From NCBI GenBank assembly GCA_028281075.1, contig JANQKO010000351.1, forward strand, positions 1 to 7,591: a stretch of 7,591 nt of DNA. The letters are read 5' to 3'. The stretch comes from Alphaproteobacteria bacterium. Lineage in GTDB: Bacteria > Pseudomonadota > Alphaproteobacteria > GCA-2731375. Under the pieces are notes generated by a model that saw nothing but the letters and a program-made list of their open reading frames with translations, did not search any database and was not told where the DNA came from. Shown piece after piece: positions 1 through 5,496 of the stretch. Made by a program: the position numbers and the translations under genes. How positions within the stretch are numbered: the stretch's first letter is position 1; every line of letters begins with the position of its first letter.

Positions 1-813
1 CTCGAAGCTGGCGAAGCGGGGATCGTCGGCCAGCGCCGGCCGGCCGAGCGCGGCGCAGAGGTCGCGGAAATGGGTTTCGCGCACCAGCGTTACGGCGATC
101 CAGCCGTCGCGGGTGCGATAGCTGCCGGCCGGCGCGTTCAGTGGCCTGGCGGCGCCGTTCTCGAGGTGATGCGCTGCGATCTTCTCGGCCTGCAGCGCGG
201 CGGCGGCCTGCATCAGGCTGACATCGATGAAGCGGCCGTGGCCGACGTCGCGGCGGGCGTAGAGCGCGGCCGAGACGGCCTGGAAGGCGTAGAGCGCGGT
301 GATCTCGTCGATGATGATCAGGCCCACCTTGTGCGGCTCGCCGTCATTGCCCCGGTTCGCCGACATCAGGCCGGAAAAGGCCTGGCCGACGGTATCGGTG
401 CAGGGCCGGTCGGCATAGGGCCCGGTCTGGCCGAAGCCGCTGACCGAGAGGTAGATCAGGCCGGGATTGTCGCGGCTGACCTCGTCGTAGCCGATGCCGA
501 GGCGGGCGGCGACGCCGGGGCGCGAGCTTTCGATCAGCACGTCGGCCCGCGCCGCCAGGCGCCGGGCCACGGCCAGGCCGTCGGGCGACTTCAGGTCGAC
601 GACGATGCTCTTCTTGCCCCGGTTGTGGGTCAGCTCGGTGGCCGAATGGTCGCCATGGCGGGTGCCGAGCTGGCGGGCCCAGTCGCCCTCCGGCGGTTCC
701 AGCTTGACCACCTCGGCGCCCCATTGCGCCAGCAGCATGCCGCAATAGGGGCCGGCGACGCCCTGGCTCAGGTCCAGCACGCGCAGGCCGGCAAACGGTC
801 GTTCGTATGACAT
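1..813 (-). CDS. CaiB/BaiF (family III) CoA-transferase, C-terminus cut by window edge
   Basis: Partial gene: the first 271 codons are visible and the frame is still open at base 1. Family III CoA-transferases are about 380-410 residues and move CoA between a thioester donor and a carboxylic acid acceptor through an acyl-aspartyl intermediate. The N-terminus (LRVLDLSQGVAGPYCGMLLA, residues 10-29) is the typical CoA-binding Rossmann start, followed by GAEVVKLEPPEGD at 32-44 and NRGKKSIVVDLKSPDG at 64-79. D169 in GLIIIDEITALYAF falls exactly where the catalytic Asp169 of formyl-CoA transferase and CaiB lies, so the enzyme is probably active. GHGRFIDVSL follows at 191-200. The start at 811-813 begins the conserved N-terminus but has no clear Shine-Dalgarno. 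It lies 45 bases after the phosphoesterase stop on the same strand and is probably the third gene of that operon. The acyl substrate is unknown. A racemase of the same fold (AMACR type) is a less likely alternative. Confidence 0.9.
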   Translation of the reverse strand, partial: MSYERPFAGLRVLDLSQGVAGPYCGMLLAQWGAEVVKLEPPEGDWARQLGTRHGDHSATELTHNRGKKSIVVDLKSPDGLAVARRLAARADVLIESSRPGVAARLGIGYDEVSRDNPGLIYLSVSGFGQTGPYADRPCTDTVGQAFSGLMSANRGNDGEPHKVGLIIIDEITALYAFQAVSAALYARRDVGHGRFIDVSLMQAAAALQAEKIAAHHLENGAARPLNAPAGSYRTRDGWIAVTLVRETHFRDLCAALGRPALADDPRFASFE

Positions 814-826
814 GGGAGCCGATGTT

Positions 827-848
827 ACGGGCAATCCGCCTTGCCCGT
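827..848 (-). promoter_or_regulatory. Intergenic hairpin before the CoA-transferase gene
   Basis: A perfect 8-bp inverted repeat, ACGGGCAA / TTGCCCGT, has a 6-nt loop and extends by a T-A pair and a wobble. It fills much of the 45-base gap between the phosphoesterase stop and the CoA-transferase start. On the transcribed (minus) strand no U-run follows, so it is not a classical terminator. It could stabilise mRNA ends or attenuate the downstream gene. That role is inference from position. Confidence 0.4.
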
Positions 849-858
849 GAAGCGCCGA

Positions 859-1749
859 TTAGGACGCGGCCATCTCGGCCCCGTCGGGCCGCCAGTGGAT
901 CGCCGGCGGGTCGAGCGGCCGGCCCGCCGCCGCGGTTTCGGCCGGCGGCAGGATGTCGAGGTTCGGCCACAGGCCGGTCTCCAGACTGTCGGCATAGCCC
1001 GTGGGCAGGCCCCGCGCCCGCATCTTGCCCGCCGCCGCGGCATGGTCGTAGGCCAGCCGCCGGTGCCGGATCTCGATGCCGTCGCCGGCGGGCCGCAGCA
1101 GGCTGTACCAGACCTCGGTCCGGCCGTCGTTCGCCGGCATGCCGACGACGCCGGCATTGTGCCACAGCTTGCCGTCGATCACCTGGCTGAACGGCAGGCC
1201 GCAATGGCCGCCGATTACGGCATCGCTGCCGCACAACGCCAGCTCGGCCAGCTTCACGGTGGCCGGGTCGGAGGCGAAGACGAAGCGGTTGATACTGGAG
1301 GCGGCGCCGTGCACGACCGTGAACCGGCGGCCGTTCAGCCGGAAGCGCAGGCGGTGCGGCAGGCCGTTCATCCAGCGCCGCGCGTCCATGCGCAGGTGCC
1401 TGTCGGCATGGGCGTACCACTGCACCGACAGCAGGTCACAGGCGCTGCCCGCCGCGAAGCCGCAGCCGCAATCCTCGGCGCCCTGGCCCAGGCTCTCCTC
1501 GCAATTGCCCATGACGACATGCACGCCGGCGGCGCGGATGGCATCCACGGTCGCCTGCGGATCGCCGCAATAGGCGACGACGTCGCCGGTGCAGATCACC
1601 CGGGCCGGCGGCACGCCCAGGCGCTCGGCCTCGGCCAGCACCGCGACGGTCGCCTCCAGATTGCCGTAGGGGCCGCCGAACACCAGCACCGACCCGCGCA
1701 GCTCGCCCAGGTCATCGATCCGATGACCCTGCTCGATGGTAACGGTCAT
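859..1749 (-). CDS. Metallophosphoesterase-fold protein with half of its metal site lost
   Basis: 296 residues of the calcineurin-like phosphoesterase fold (YfcE/MJ0936-like). Four of the family's blocks keep their ligands: GD in CTGDVVAYCGDP (D56), GN in MGNCEE (N82), VVHGAAS (H147) and the first His of GGHCGLP (H182). The remaining ligands are gone. Motif I, normally SDxHGN, reads GGPYGN (residues 25-30), so Asp becomes G26 and His becomes Y28. The GHxH motif reads GHCG, so its second His becomes G184. In YfcE the three lost residues are the ones specific to metal site 1, while the bridging Asp and the site 2 ligands remain. A Cys-rich insert follows motif III (C83, C94, C96, C104). About 70 residues beyond the core (from about 228) match nothing I know. 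The start lies 10 bases after the radical SAM stop, with no strong Shine-Dalgarno, so translation is probably coupled. It may be a mononuclear or non-hydrolytic binding protein that serves the radical SAM enzyme. The fold is clear; the function is unknown. Confidence 0.85.
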   Translation of the reverse strand: MTVTIEQGHRIDDLGELRGSVLVFGGPYGNLEATVAVLAEAERLGVPPARVICTGDVVAYCGDPQATVDAIRAAGVHVVMGNCEESLGQGAEDCGCGFAAGSACDLLSVQWYAHADRHLRMDARRWMNGLPHRLRFRLNGRRFTVVHGAASSINRFVFASDPATVKLAELALCGSDAVIGGHCGLPFSQVIDGKLWHNAGVVGMPANDGRTEVWYSLLRPAGDGIEIRHRRLAYDHAAAAGKMRARGLPTGYADSLETGLWPNLDILPPAETAAAGRPLDPPAIHWRPDGAEMAAS

Positions 1750-1759
1750 GGTGGCGCCG

Positions 1760-2722
1760 TCAGTCGCCGGCGCTGCAGGAGCCGCCGCCCAGCACGCAGA
1801 ACTTGGCGCAGTGCGGATGGTTCAGCTTCACCGCGCCGCCGGCCTCGGCCAGCGTCGTGCCCATCTCGAACGTGGTGTCGTAGGGCAGCAGCGTGCAGGG
1901 CAGGACCTTTGGCTTGTCCTCGCCCTTGCGCTTCACCACCATGCGCTGGCTGGCGCACATCATGTCGTCGGGATCGACGCTCAGGATGCCCCAGCAGGCT
2001 TCGGTGATTTCCGGCACGTCGGCGGTTTCGTCCATTTCGGGGAACAGCACCAGCGCGGCCGGGTCGTTGTGGTCGATGCGGATACCGTGCGCCGCGAAGG
2101 TGCGGCCATAGCCCTCGCGCAGCCGGTCTTCGCTCTCCTGCCAGCAGGTGCGGCCGGCGGCGTTGATGTTGAAGCCGTTCTCGGACAGCCAGGTCAGGCC
2201 CTCGACCATGCGCTTCCAGGCATGGCCGCCGCGCTCGATCTCGTGCAGCTCCTTCGAATAATGATCGATGGAGACGCGCAGGCAGAGCTTGGCGCCGTAG
2301 CGTTCCTTCAGGTCCAGCAGCGGCGCCTTCAGCTTCAGCATCGGCCGCATGGCGTTGGTCAGGACCAGGACGTCGTAGCCCCGCCGCAACGCATCCTCCA
2401 GTATCGGAATGATCTCGGGGTTCATGAACGGCTCGCCGCCCGTGAAGCCGATCTCCTCGGCCTGCCAGTCGCGGTCCAACTCGTCCAGCAGGGTCGCCAC
2501 CTCGGCGGCCGAGATATAGGACAGGCGGTCGTTGGTGGGGCTGGATTCGATATAGCAGTTGGCGCAGGTCAGGTTGCACAGCGTGCCGGTGTTGAACCAC
2601 AGGGTTCTCAGTCGGGTCAGGTCGACGGCGGCGCGCTTCTGGCCGTCGGCGGTGATCTCGGGATCACGAAACTTGTTCGCGTCGAGACGGGCGACCCTCT
2701 CGACGGCGCTGGCATTGCTCAT
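1760..2722 (-). CDS. Radical SAM enzyme with extra C-terminal cysteines
   Basis: 320 residues, complete. LCNLTCANCY (48-57) gives C49-x3-C53-x2-C56, the ligands of the SAM-binding [4Fe-4S] cluster. FTGGEPFMNPEI (93-104) is the GGEP SAM-binding motif. VLVLTNAM (118-125) and LRVSIDHY (148-155) are the following barrel strands. This layout is typical of the SPASM/twitch-related branch that often modifies peptides or small molecules by radical chemistry. C-terminal to the barrel are C243, C256, C276 (VLPCTLL) and the tail C305-x3-C309-x6-C316, enough to bind one auxiliary iron-sulfur cluster. That binding is inferred. The start is supported by GGGGAAGG about 8 bases upstream. It is the first gene of a minus-strand operon with a metallophosphoesterase-like protein 10 bases downstream and a CoA-transferase after that. 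I cannot name the substrate. No precursor peptide gene is visible upstream in 2723-3069. Confidence 0.92.
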   Translation of the reverse strand: MSNASAVERVARLDANKFRDPEITADGQKRAAVDLTRLRTLWFNTGTLCNLTCANCYIESSPTNDRLSYISAAEVATLLDELDRDWQAEEIGFTGGEPFMNPEIIPILEDALRRGYDVLVLTNAMRPMLKLKAPLLDLKERYGAKLCLRVSIDHYSKELHEIERGGHAWKRMVEGLTWLSENGFNINAAGRTCWQESEDRLREGYGRTFAAHGIRIDHNDPAALVLFPEMDETADVPEITEACWGILSVDPDDMMCASQRMVVKRKGEDKPKVLPCTLLPYDTTFEMGTTLAEAGGAVKLNHPHCAKFCVLGGGSCSAGD

Positions 2723-2781
2723 AAACGACTACCTTCCCCTATCAGCCCCCATGGCGGCGTCCGACGCGCCGCAACGCCGCG

Positions 2782-2810
2782 AACGTGTGGCGTCGAACCA
2801 ACGATGTCAA
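2782..2810 (-). promoter_or_regulatory. Weak promoter candidate for the radical SAM operon
   Basis: A perfect -35 box TTGACA (2805-2810, minus strand) is followed after 17 bases by CACGTT (2782-2787), a poor -10. Transcription would start near 2775 and leave a leader of about 50 bases. A good -10-like TATACT also occurs at 2890-2895 on the same strand but has no -35 at a proper distance. Confidence 0.3.
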
Positions 2811-3002
2811 CGCTTTACCCCATGTCCTCGCGGACGCGTGATCCAGGTTTGATGCCGTTCCGGACGGCGCCGTTTCCCGGTTGGGCGACAGTATAAACCA
2901 TTGATCGCCGGTGGATATCGTATCAAATTGCGGGGGCACGCGCTGTCCGGCGGCACCATGCGGGTGTCGCTCAATGGTCCAGCGAGAGCTCCCCAAGCTT
3001 AT

Positions 3003-3032
3003 GCCTTGGTTAAGGCTTGTCCGTGAGGACAA
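3003..3032 (-). promoter_or_regulatory. Two abutting hairpins downstream of tRNA-Gly
   Basis: GCCTT-GGTT-AAGGC (3003-3016) is directly followed by TTGTCC-GTGA-GGACAA (3017-3032). Both stems are perfect, with 4-nt loops and no base between them. They lie about 38 bases past the tRNA 3' end in its direction of transcription and may end or shape the tRNA transcript. There is no U-run, so a standard intrinsic terminator is not supported. Confidence 0.35.
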
Positions 3033-3069
3033 CCAGGAAGGCTTCGCGCCGGCAGGCAACGGGTATGCT

Positions 3070-3143
3070 TGGAGCGGGTGAAGGGAATCGAACCCTCGTC
3101 ATTTGCTTGGGAAGCAAAGGCTCTACCATTGAGCTACACCCGC
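3070..3143 (-). tRNA. tRNA-Gly (anticodon CCC), CCA encoded
   Basis: 74 bases with a full cloverleaf. The acceptor stem GCGGGTG pairs with CACCCGC over 7 bp. The D-arm is GCTCAATGGTAGAGC. The anticodon stem TTTGC / GCAAA encloses the loop TTCCCAA, with anticodon CCC at 3109-3111. The T-arm is GAGGG-TTCGATT-CCCTT, with one G-T pair. The discriminator is T, as usual for bacterial tRNA-Gly, and the CCA tail is encoded at 3070-3072. It reads GGG codons. tRNA genes of this kind are common integration targets, and a decayed copy of its 3' half lies at 3798-3841 on the other strand. Confidence 0.96.
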
Positions 3144-3156
3144 ATAACGTCCCGTA

Positions 3157-3186
3157 GATATGCTGCCAGTGCCTCGGCGCTGTCAA
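3157..3186 (-). promoter_or_regulatory. Promoter of tRNA-Gly
   Basis: A perfect -35 TTGACA (3181-3186) and a -10-like CATATC (3157-3162) are 18 bases apart on the minus strand. This puts the start near 3150, a few bases before the tRNA 5' end at 3143. It lies between the antitoxin stop and the tRNA, so the tRNA has its own promoter. Confidence 0.6.
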
Positions 3187-3211
3187 CCGGGCAGTCAGGG
3201 CGGCAGGCCGC

Positions 3212-3547
3212 TCAAGCGGCGCAGACGGTGACTTGTCCCCGCTTACCCGGTATCGCATGGCGCTTGATCACAATTTCGACGTCACGATCAAAGACCGTTA
3301 GAAACTGCATCAGCCGTTCCACGGAATACTCCCGGAAATGACCGTGCAGCATGCGTGACACGCTTGGCTGGTCGATACCCATCATCTTGCCGGCTTTCGT
3401 TTGGGTCAGCTTCCGGTCCTCGATAATCTTGAAGATTTCAGCCACCATTTGAGCTTTGACGTAGTGCTCGCCCGCATCGGGTAAGCCCAGATCGGCAAAC
3501 ACATTGCCCGAGCCCATTTCGTGAGCTGGCAGTCTCTTGCCGGTCAT
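3212..3547 (-). CDS. HigA-type XRE helix-turn-helix antitoxin, partner toxin apparently lost
   Basis: 111 residues, full length for the HTH_37 (PF13744) antitoxin family. SGNVFADLGLPDAGEHYVKA (13-32) is the family's hallmark N-terminal stretch. The helix-turn-helix spans about 47-68 (LTQTKAGKMMGIDQPSVSRM), followed by the conserved GHFREYSVERLMQFL and DVEIVIKRH. In this family the protein represses its own operon and neutralises a RelE/HigB-like (Gp49) toxin, an mRNA-cleaving enzyme normally encoded just upstream. AGGAG at 3556-3560, 8 bases before the ATG, supports the start. The ATG overlaps (ATGA) the stop of a short upstream frame that resembles only the toxin's C-terminus, so the antitoxin appears orphaned. 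G+C is clearly lower than in neighbouring genes (98/180 over 3301-3480), which suggests acquired DNA. It could still act as a repressor or as an anti-addiction factor against a related toxin elsewhere. Confidence 0.85.
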   Translation of the reverse strand: MTGKRLPAHEMGSGNVFADLGLPDAGEHYVKAQMVAEIFKIIEDRKLTQTKAGKMMGIDQPSVSRMLHGHFREYSVERLMQFLTVFDRDVEIVIKRHAIPGKRGQVTVCAA

Positions 3548-3633
3548 TTTCCGTTCTCCTCTTCCTCGGTTGCCGCGTGCAACGCTTCCGCCGCCTGTAA
3601 CCGTCGGCGTATCAAATCCGCTTCACTGTCCAG
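3544..3633 (-). pseudogene. C-terminal remnant of a HigB/Gp49-like toxin gene
   Basis: On the minus strand 29 codons read LDSEADLIRRRLQAAEALH and then an acidic tail ending NGK and a TGA. The TGA overlaps the antitoxin ATG (ATGA), the usual coupling of toxin and antitoxin in this family. The pattern D-x-x-L-I-x-x-R-L-x-x-A-E-x-x-H resembles the last helix of RelE/Gp49-type toxins as I remember the family. Directly upstream the frame hits TAG, and none of the three frames of 3634-3797 carries the toxin's beta-sheet core, so about 75-80 residues are missing. The match is short, so a chance open frame cannot be excluded. Confidence 0.5.
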
Positions 3634-3634
3634 C

Positions 3635-3652
3635 TATGCGTACTTACGCATA
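3635..3652. promoter_or_regulatory. Perfect inverted repeat, possible operator
   Basis: TATGCGTA and TACGCATA are perfect 8-bp arms around a 2-bp centre. This is a good size for a dimeric helix-turn-helix repressor. It lies 88 bases before the antitoxin start and abuts the toxin remnant. A weak promoter-like pair, TTGCGT and TATGGG 19 bases apart, lies just upstream on the minus strand. It may be the antitoxin's own operator or the end of an inserted element. The binding protein is inferred. Confidence 0.45.
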
Positions 3653-3797
3653 TCTCGTCAGGCCCATACCGCCAGCACGCTACCCGCACGCAAGGCCTGA
3701 GCTGTTGCTCCCCAGGGCGCCGTTTTCTGCTACGCTCGGCCCTCTTGATACCGTGCGGCTTCCGTAAACGTCAGCAAGTCAGGCGAAGCGATGTACC

Positions 3798-3841
3798 CTC
3801 CCAAGCTTACGACGCGAGTTCGATTCCCTTCGCCCGCTCCA
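3798..3841 (+). repeat. Decayed copy of the tRNA-Gly 3' half (candidate attachment site)
   Basis: Forty-four bases align without gaps to the tRNA-Gly(CCC) gene from its anticodon loop to the CCA end, with 37 of 44 identical. The loop CTCCCAA is followed, after a divergent stretch, by GTTCGATTCCCTTC, one mismatch, and CCCGCTCCA. No matching 5' half precedes it, and its T-stem has two mismatched pairs, so it is not a working tRNA. It lies on the strand opposite to the intact gene. Integrases of many islands and prophages recombine within tRNA 3' halves and leave such displaced halves at the far end of the insert. Calling it an old attachment site is inference; the homology is seen directly. Confidence 0.75.
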
Positions 3842-3878
3842 GCCGCCGACGATCTTCGGGAACATTCGAGGCGGTAGG

Positions 3879-4715
3879 ATGAAGTTCGGCGTCACCATAT
3901 TCCCCACGGATTATTCGATCGCGCCCGCCGATCTGGCCGTCGCGCTGGAGGAACGCGGCTTCGAATCGCTGTGGCTGCCGGAACATTCCCATATCCCGGC
4001 CTCGCGGCGATCGCCCTGGCCGGGCGGCGGCGAGTTGCCCAAGCCCTATTACGACTGCTTCGACCCGCTGGTCTCGCTGGCCGCGGCGGCGGCGGTGACC
4101 ACGGACCTGAAGCTCTGCACCGGCATCTGCCTGGTCGTGCAACGCGATCCGATCCAGCTCGCCAAGGAAATCTCGACGCTGGACCAGATTTCCAGGGGCC
4201 GGGTGATCATGGGCGTCGGCGGCGGCTGGAACGCCGAGGAAATGGCCGACCACGGCACCGACTTCAAGACCCGGTTCGCCCTGATGCGCGAGCGCGTCGC
4301 CGCCATCAAGACGATCTGGACCGAGAGCAAGCCCGAATATCACGGCGCGTTCGTCGATTTCGAGCCGATGCTGACCTGGCCGAAACCGGTGCAGACGCCG
4401 CACCCGCCGGTCATCGTCGGCGGCGGGTTTCCGCACGGCGCGCGGCGGGCCATCGCCTATGGCGACGGCTGGATGCCGATCGGCGGCCGGTCGCTCGATA
4501 TCCTCGACGTCCTGCCCCGCTTCCGGCAGATGGCGGCCGAGGCGGACCGCGATCCCGGGTCGCTGCCGGTGACGGTGTTCGGCGTCGCGCCCGACGGCGA
4601 CGAGATCAGGCGCAACGCCGATGCCGGCGTCGACCGGGGCATCTTCCTGCTGCCGGCGGCGGCGCGCGACGACGTTCTGCCCCGGCTCGACCGGCTCGCC
4701 GGGCTGATCGGCTGA
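3879..4715 (+). CDS. LLM-class (luciferase-like) F420/flavin-dependent oxidoreductase
   Basis: 278 residues, the normal length for the Rv2161c/Rv3520c-type group of the bacterial luciferase-like superfamily (TIM barrel binding reduced F420 or FMN). MKFGVTIFPTDYSI starts the first strand. ALEERGFESLWLPEHSHIP (22-40) is the typical second segment. QLAKEISTLDQISRGRVIMG (93-112) followed by VGGGWNAEE is the strongest family signature. PHPPVIVGGG (174-183) and AYGDGWMPIGG (193-203) form the later cofactor-pocket strands. Substrates in the family range from alkane sulfonates to polyketides, so the reaction cannot be given. Sequence alone does not separate F420 from FMN use. GAGGCGG about 6 bases upstream supports the start. 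No promoter was recognised. The gene stands alone, converging on the SDR gene with only 16 bases between the two stops. Confidence 0.9.
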   Translation: MKFGVTIFPTDYSIAPADLAVALEERGFESLWLPEHSHIPASRRSPWPGGGELPKPYYDCFDPLVSLAAAAAVTTDLKLCTGICLVVQRDPIQLAKEISTLDQISRGRVIMGVGGGWNAEEMADHGTDFKTRFALMRERVAAIKTIWTESKPEYHGAFVDFEPMLTWPKPVQTPHPPVIVGGGFPHGARRAIAYGDGWMPIGGRSLDILDVLPRFRQMAAEADRDPGSLPVTVFGVAPDGDEIRRNADAGVDRGIFLLPAAARDDVLPRLDRLAGLIG

Positions 4716-4731
4716 GCGCGGTCGCCGGACG

Positions 4732-5496
4732 TCAGGTCAGGAACATGCCGCCGTTCACGTGGATGGTCTGGCCGGTGATGTAGGCCGCGTCGGGCAGGCA
4801 GAGATGCCGCACCATGGCGGCGATCTCTTCCGGCCGGCCGAGCCGGCCGGCCGGAATGCCGCTGCCGTCCAGGTGCGCCGGGCGGGTGCCGGCCGACGCG
4901 CCGCGGACGGTGTCGATCGAGCCGGGCGAGACGCAGTTGGCGCGGATGTTGTGCGGCGCCAGCTCCATCGCCAGCGCCCGCGTAAAGCCCGCCAGCCCCG
5001 CCTTTGCGGCGTTGACGTGGGCGCGGTTCGTCGTGCCGATATGGGTCGAGATGCCGCCCAGCGTGACGATCGTCCCGCCGCCGGCCGCGATCATGTGCGG
5101 CACGCAGGCCTGGGCGCAGTGGAAGGCGCCGTCCAGCGGCACGCCGATGATCTCGCGCCAGTCGTCGTAGGTGATGTCCAGGAACGGCTGCTGCCGCCGG
5201 ACGGCGGCGTTGCTGACCAGGATGTCGATCCCGCCGAACGCCGCGACCGCGGCCTCGACCATGGTCCGGACCGCGTCGGCGTCGGTCACGTCGGCGACAT
5301 GGGCGTGGCCGCTGCCGCCGGCCGCGGTCACCTCGCGCGCCACGGCTTCGGCCGCGCCGGCGTCGCCGCGGGCGTTCACCACCACGTTCGCCCCGTCTGA
5401 GGCCAGGGCGAGCGCGATGGCCCGGCCGATGTTGCGCGCGCCGCCGGTGACGAGCGCGGTCTTTCCCCGCAGGCGTGGCTGGTTCTCGTCGGTCAT
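4732..5496 (-). CDS. SDR-family protein lacking the catalytic Tyr and Asn
   Basis: 254 residues, classical short-chain dehydrogenase/reductase length. Present are the nucleotide-binding TGGARNIGRA (17-26), the acidic adenine-ring motif HVADVTD (66-72), SNAAV (95-99, the NAG-type motif) and NCVSPGSI (187-194). The catalytic tetrad N-S-Y-K is broken. The YxxxK site reads V161-N-A-A-K165, confirmed from the codons (GTC at 5014-5016), with H160 next to it. The helix-4 Asn position is P120 in IIGVPLDG. A Ser (S150) and K165 remain, and the Ser-to-Tyr-site spacing is two residues shorter than in FabG. The NAD(P) site looks intact, so it may bind cofactor and use another acid such as H160, or act without oxidoreductase activity. 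The FabG-like C-terminus ITGQTIHVNGGMF is intact. A strong AGGAGGA lies about 10 bases before the ATG. It is divergent from the peptidoglycan-binding gene. Confidence 0.9.
   Translation of the reverse strand: MTDENQPRLRGKTALVTGGARNIGRAIALALASDGANVVVNARGDAGAAEAVAREVTAAGGSGHAHVADVTDADAVRTMVEAAVAAFGGIDILVSNAAVRRQQPFLDITYDDWREIIGVPLDGAFHCAQACVPHMIAAGGGTIVTLGGISTHIGTTNRAHVNAAKAGLAGFTRALAMELAPHNIRANCVSPGSIDTVRGASAGTRPAHLDGSGIPAGRLGRPEEIAAMVRHLCLPDAAYITGQTIHVNGGMFLT

Larger units (their letters stand above)
2723..3069. other. 347-bp gap without a convincing gene
   Basis: This is the space between the radical SAM start and the 3' end of tRNA-Gly. It holds the weak promoter candidate above and the paired hairpins at 3003-3032. 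A 105-codon open frame on the minus strand (2742-3059) has no family features and no ribosome site worth naming. Nothing like a leader peptide for the radical SAM enzyme could be made out. Confidence 0.6.
3548..3878. other. 331-bp gap without an intact gene
   Basis: Between the antitoxin start and the monooxygenase start lie the toxin remnant, the inverted repeat and the decayed tRNA half. The rest (about 3655-3797) is of moderate G+C and matches nothing I recognise. A plus-strand frame at 3537-3767 has no recognisable family features. Confidence 0.55.

Noticed and set aside
344..1420. 358-codon minus-strand frame
   Set aside because: It overlaps the CoA-transferase and phosphoesterase genes in another frame and is rich in Arg, Pro and Ala, as high-G+C shadow frames are.
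2742..3059. 105-codon minus-strand frame as a possible partner or precursor of the radical SAM enzyme
   Set aside because: No domain, no leader-peptide look and no ribosome site. It is longer than a usual precursor peptide and has no distinct core region.
3207..3220. GCCGC-TCAA-GCGGC hairpin at the antitoxin stop as a terminator
   Set aside because: The stem is only 5 bp, with the stop codon in the loop and no U-run after it. The tRNA promoter lies just downstream.
3010..3341. Open frames across the tRNA on both strands, with peptides such as SSMVEPLLPKQ and GIEPSSFAWEAKAL
   Set aside because: These are translations of tRNA-Gly and its complement, a well-known source of false proteins.
3537..3767. 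76-codon plus-strand frame as a small gene
   Set aside because: It is antisense to the toxin remnant and the inverted repeat, with no family features and no supporting ribosome site.
3807..4436. 209-codon minus-strand frame ending RAKGIELAS
   Set aside because: It lies opposite the monooxygenase gene, and its tail is the translated complement of the tRNA half copy.
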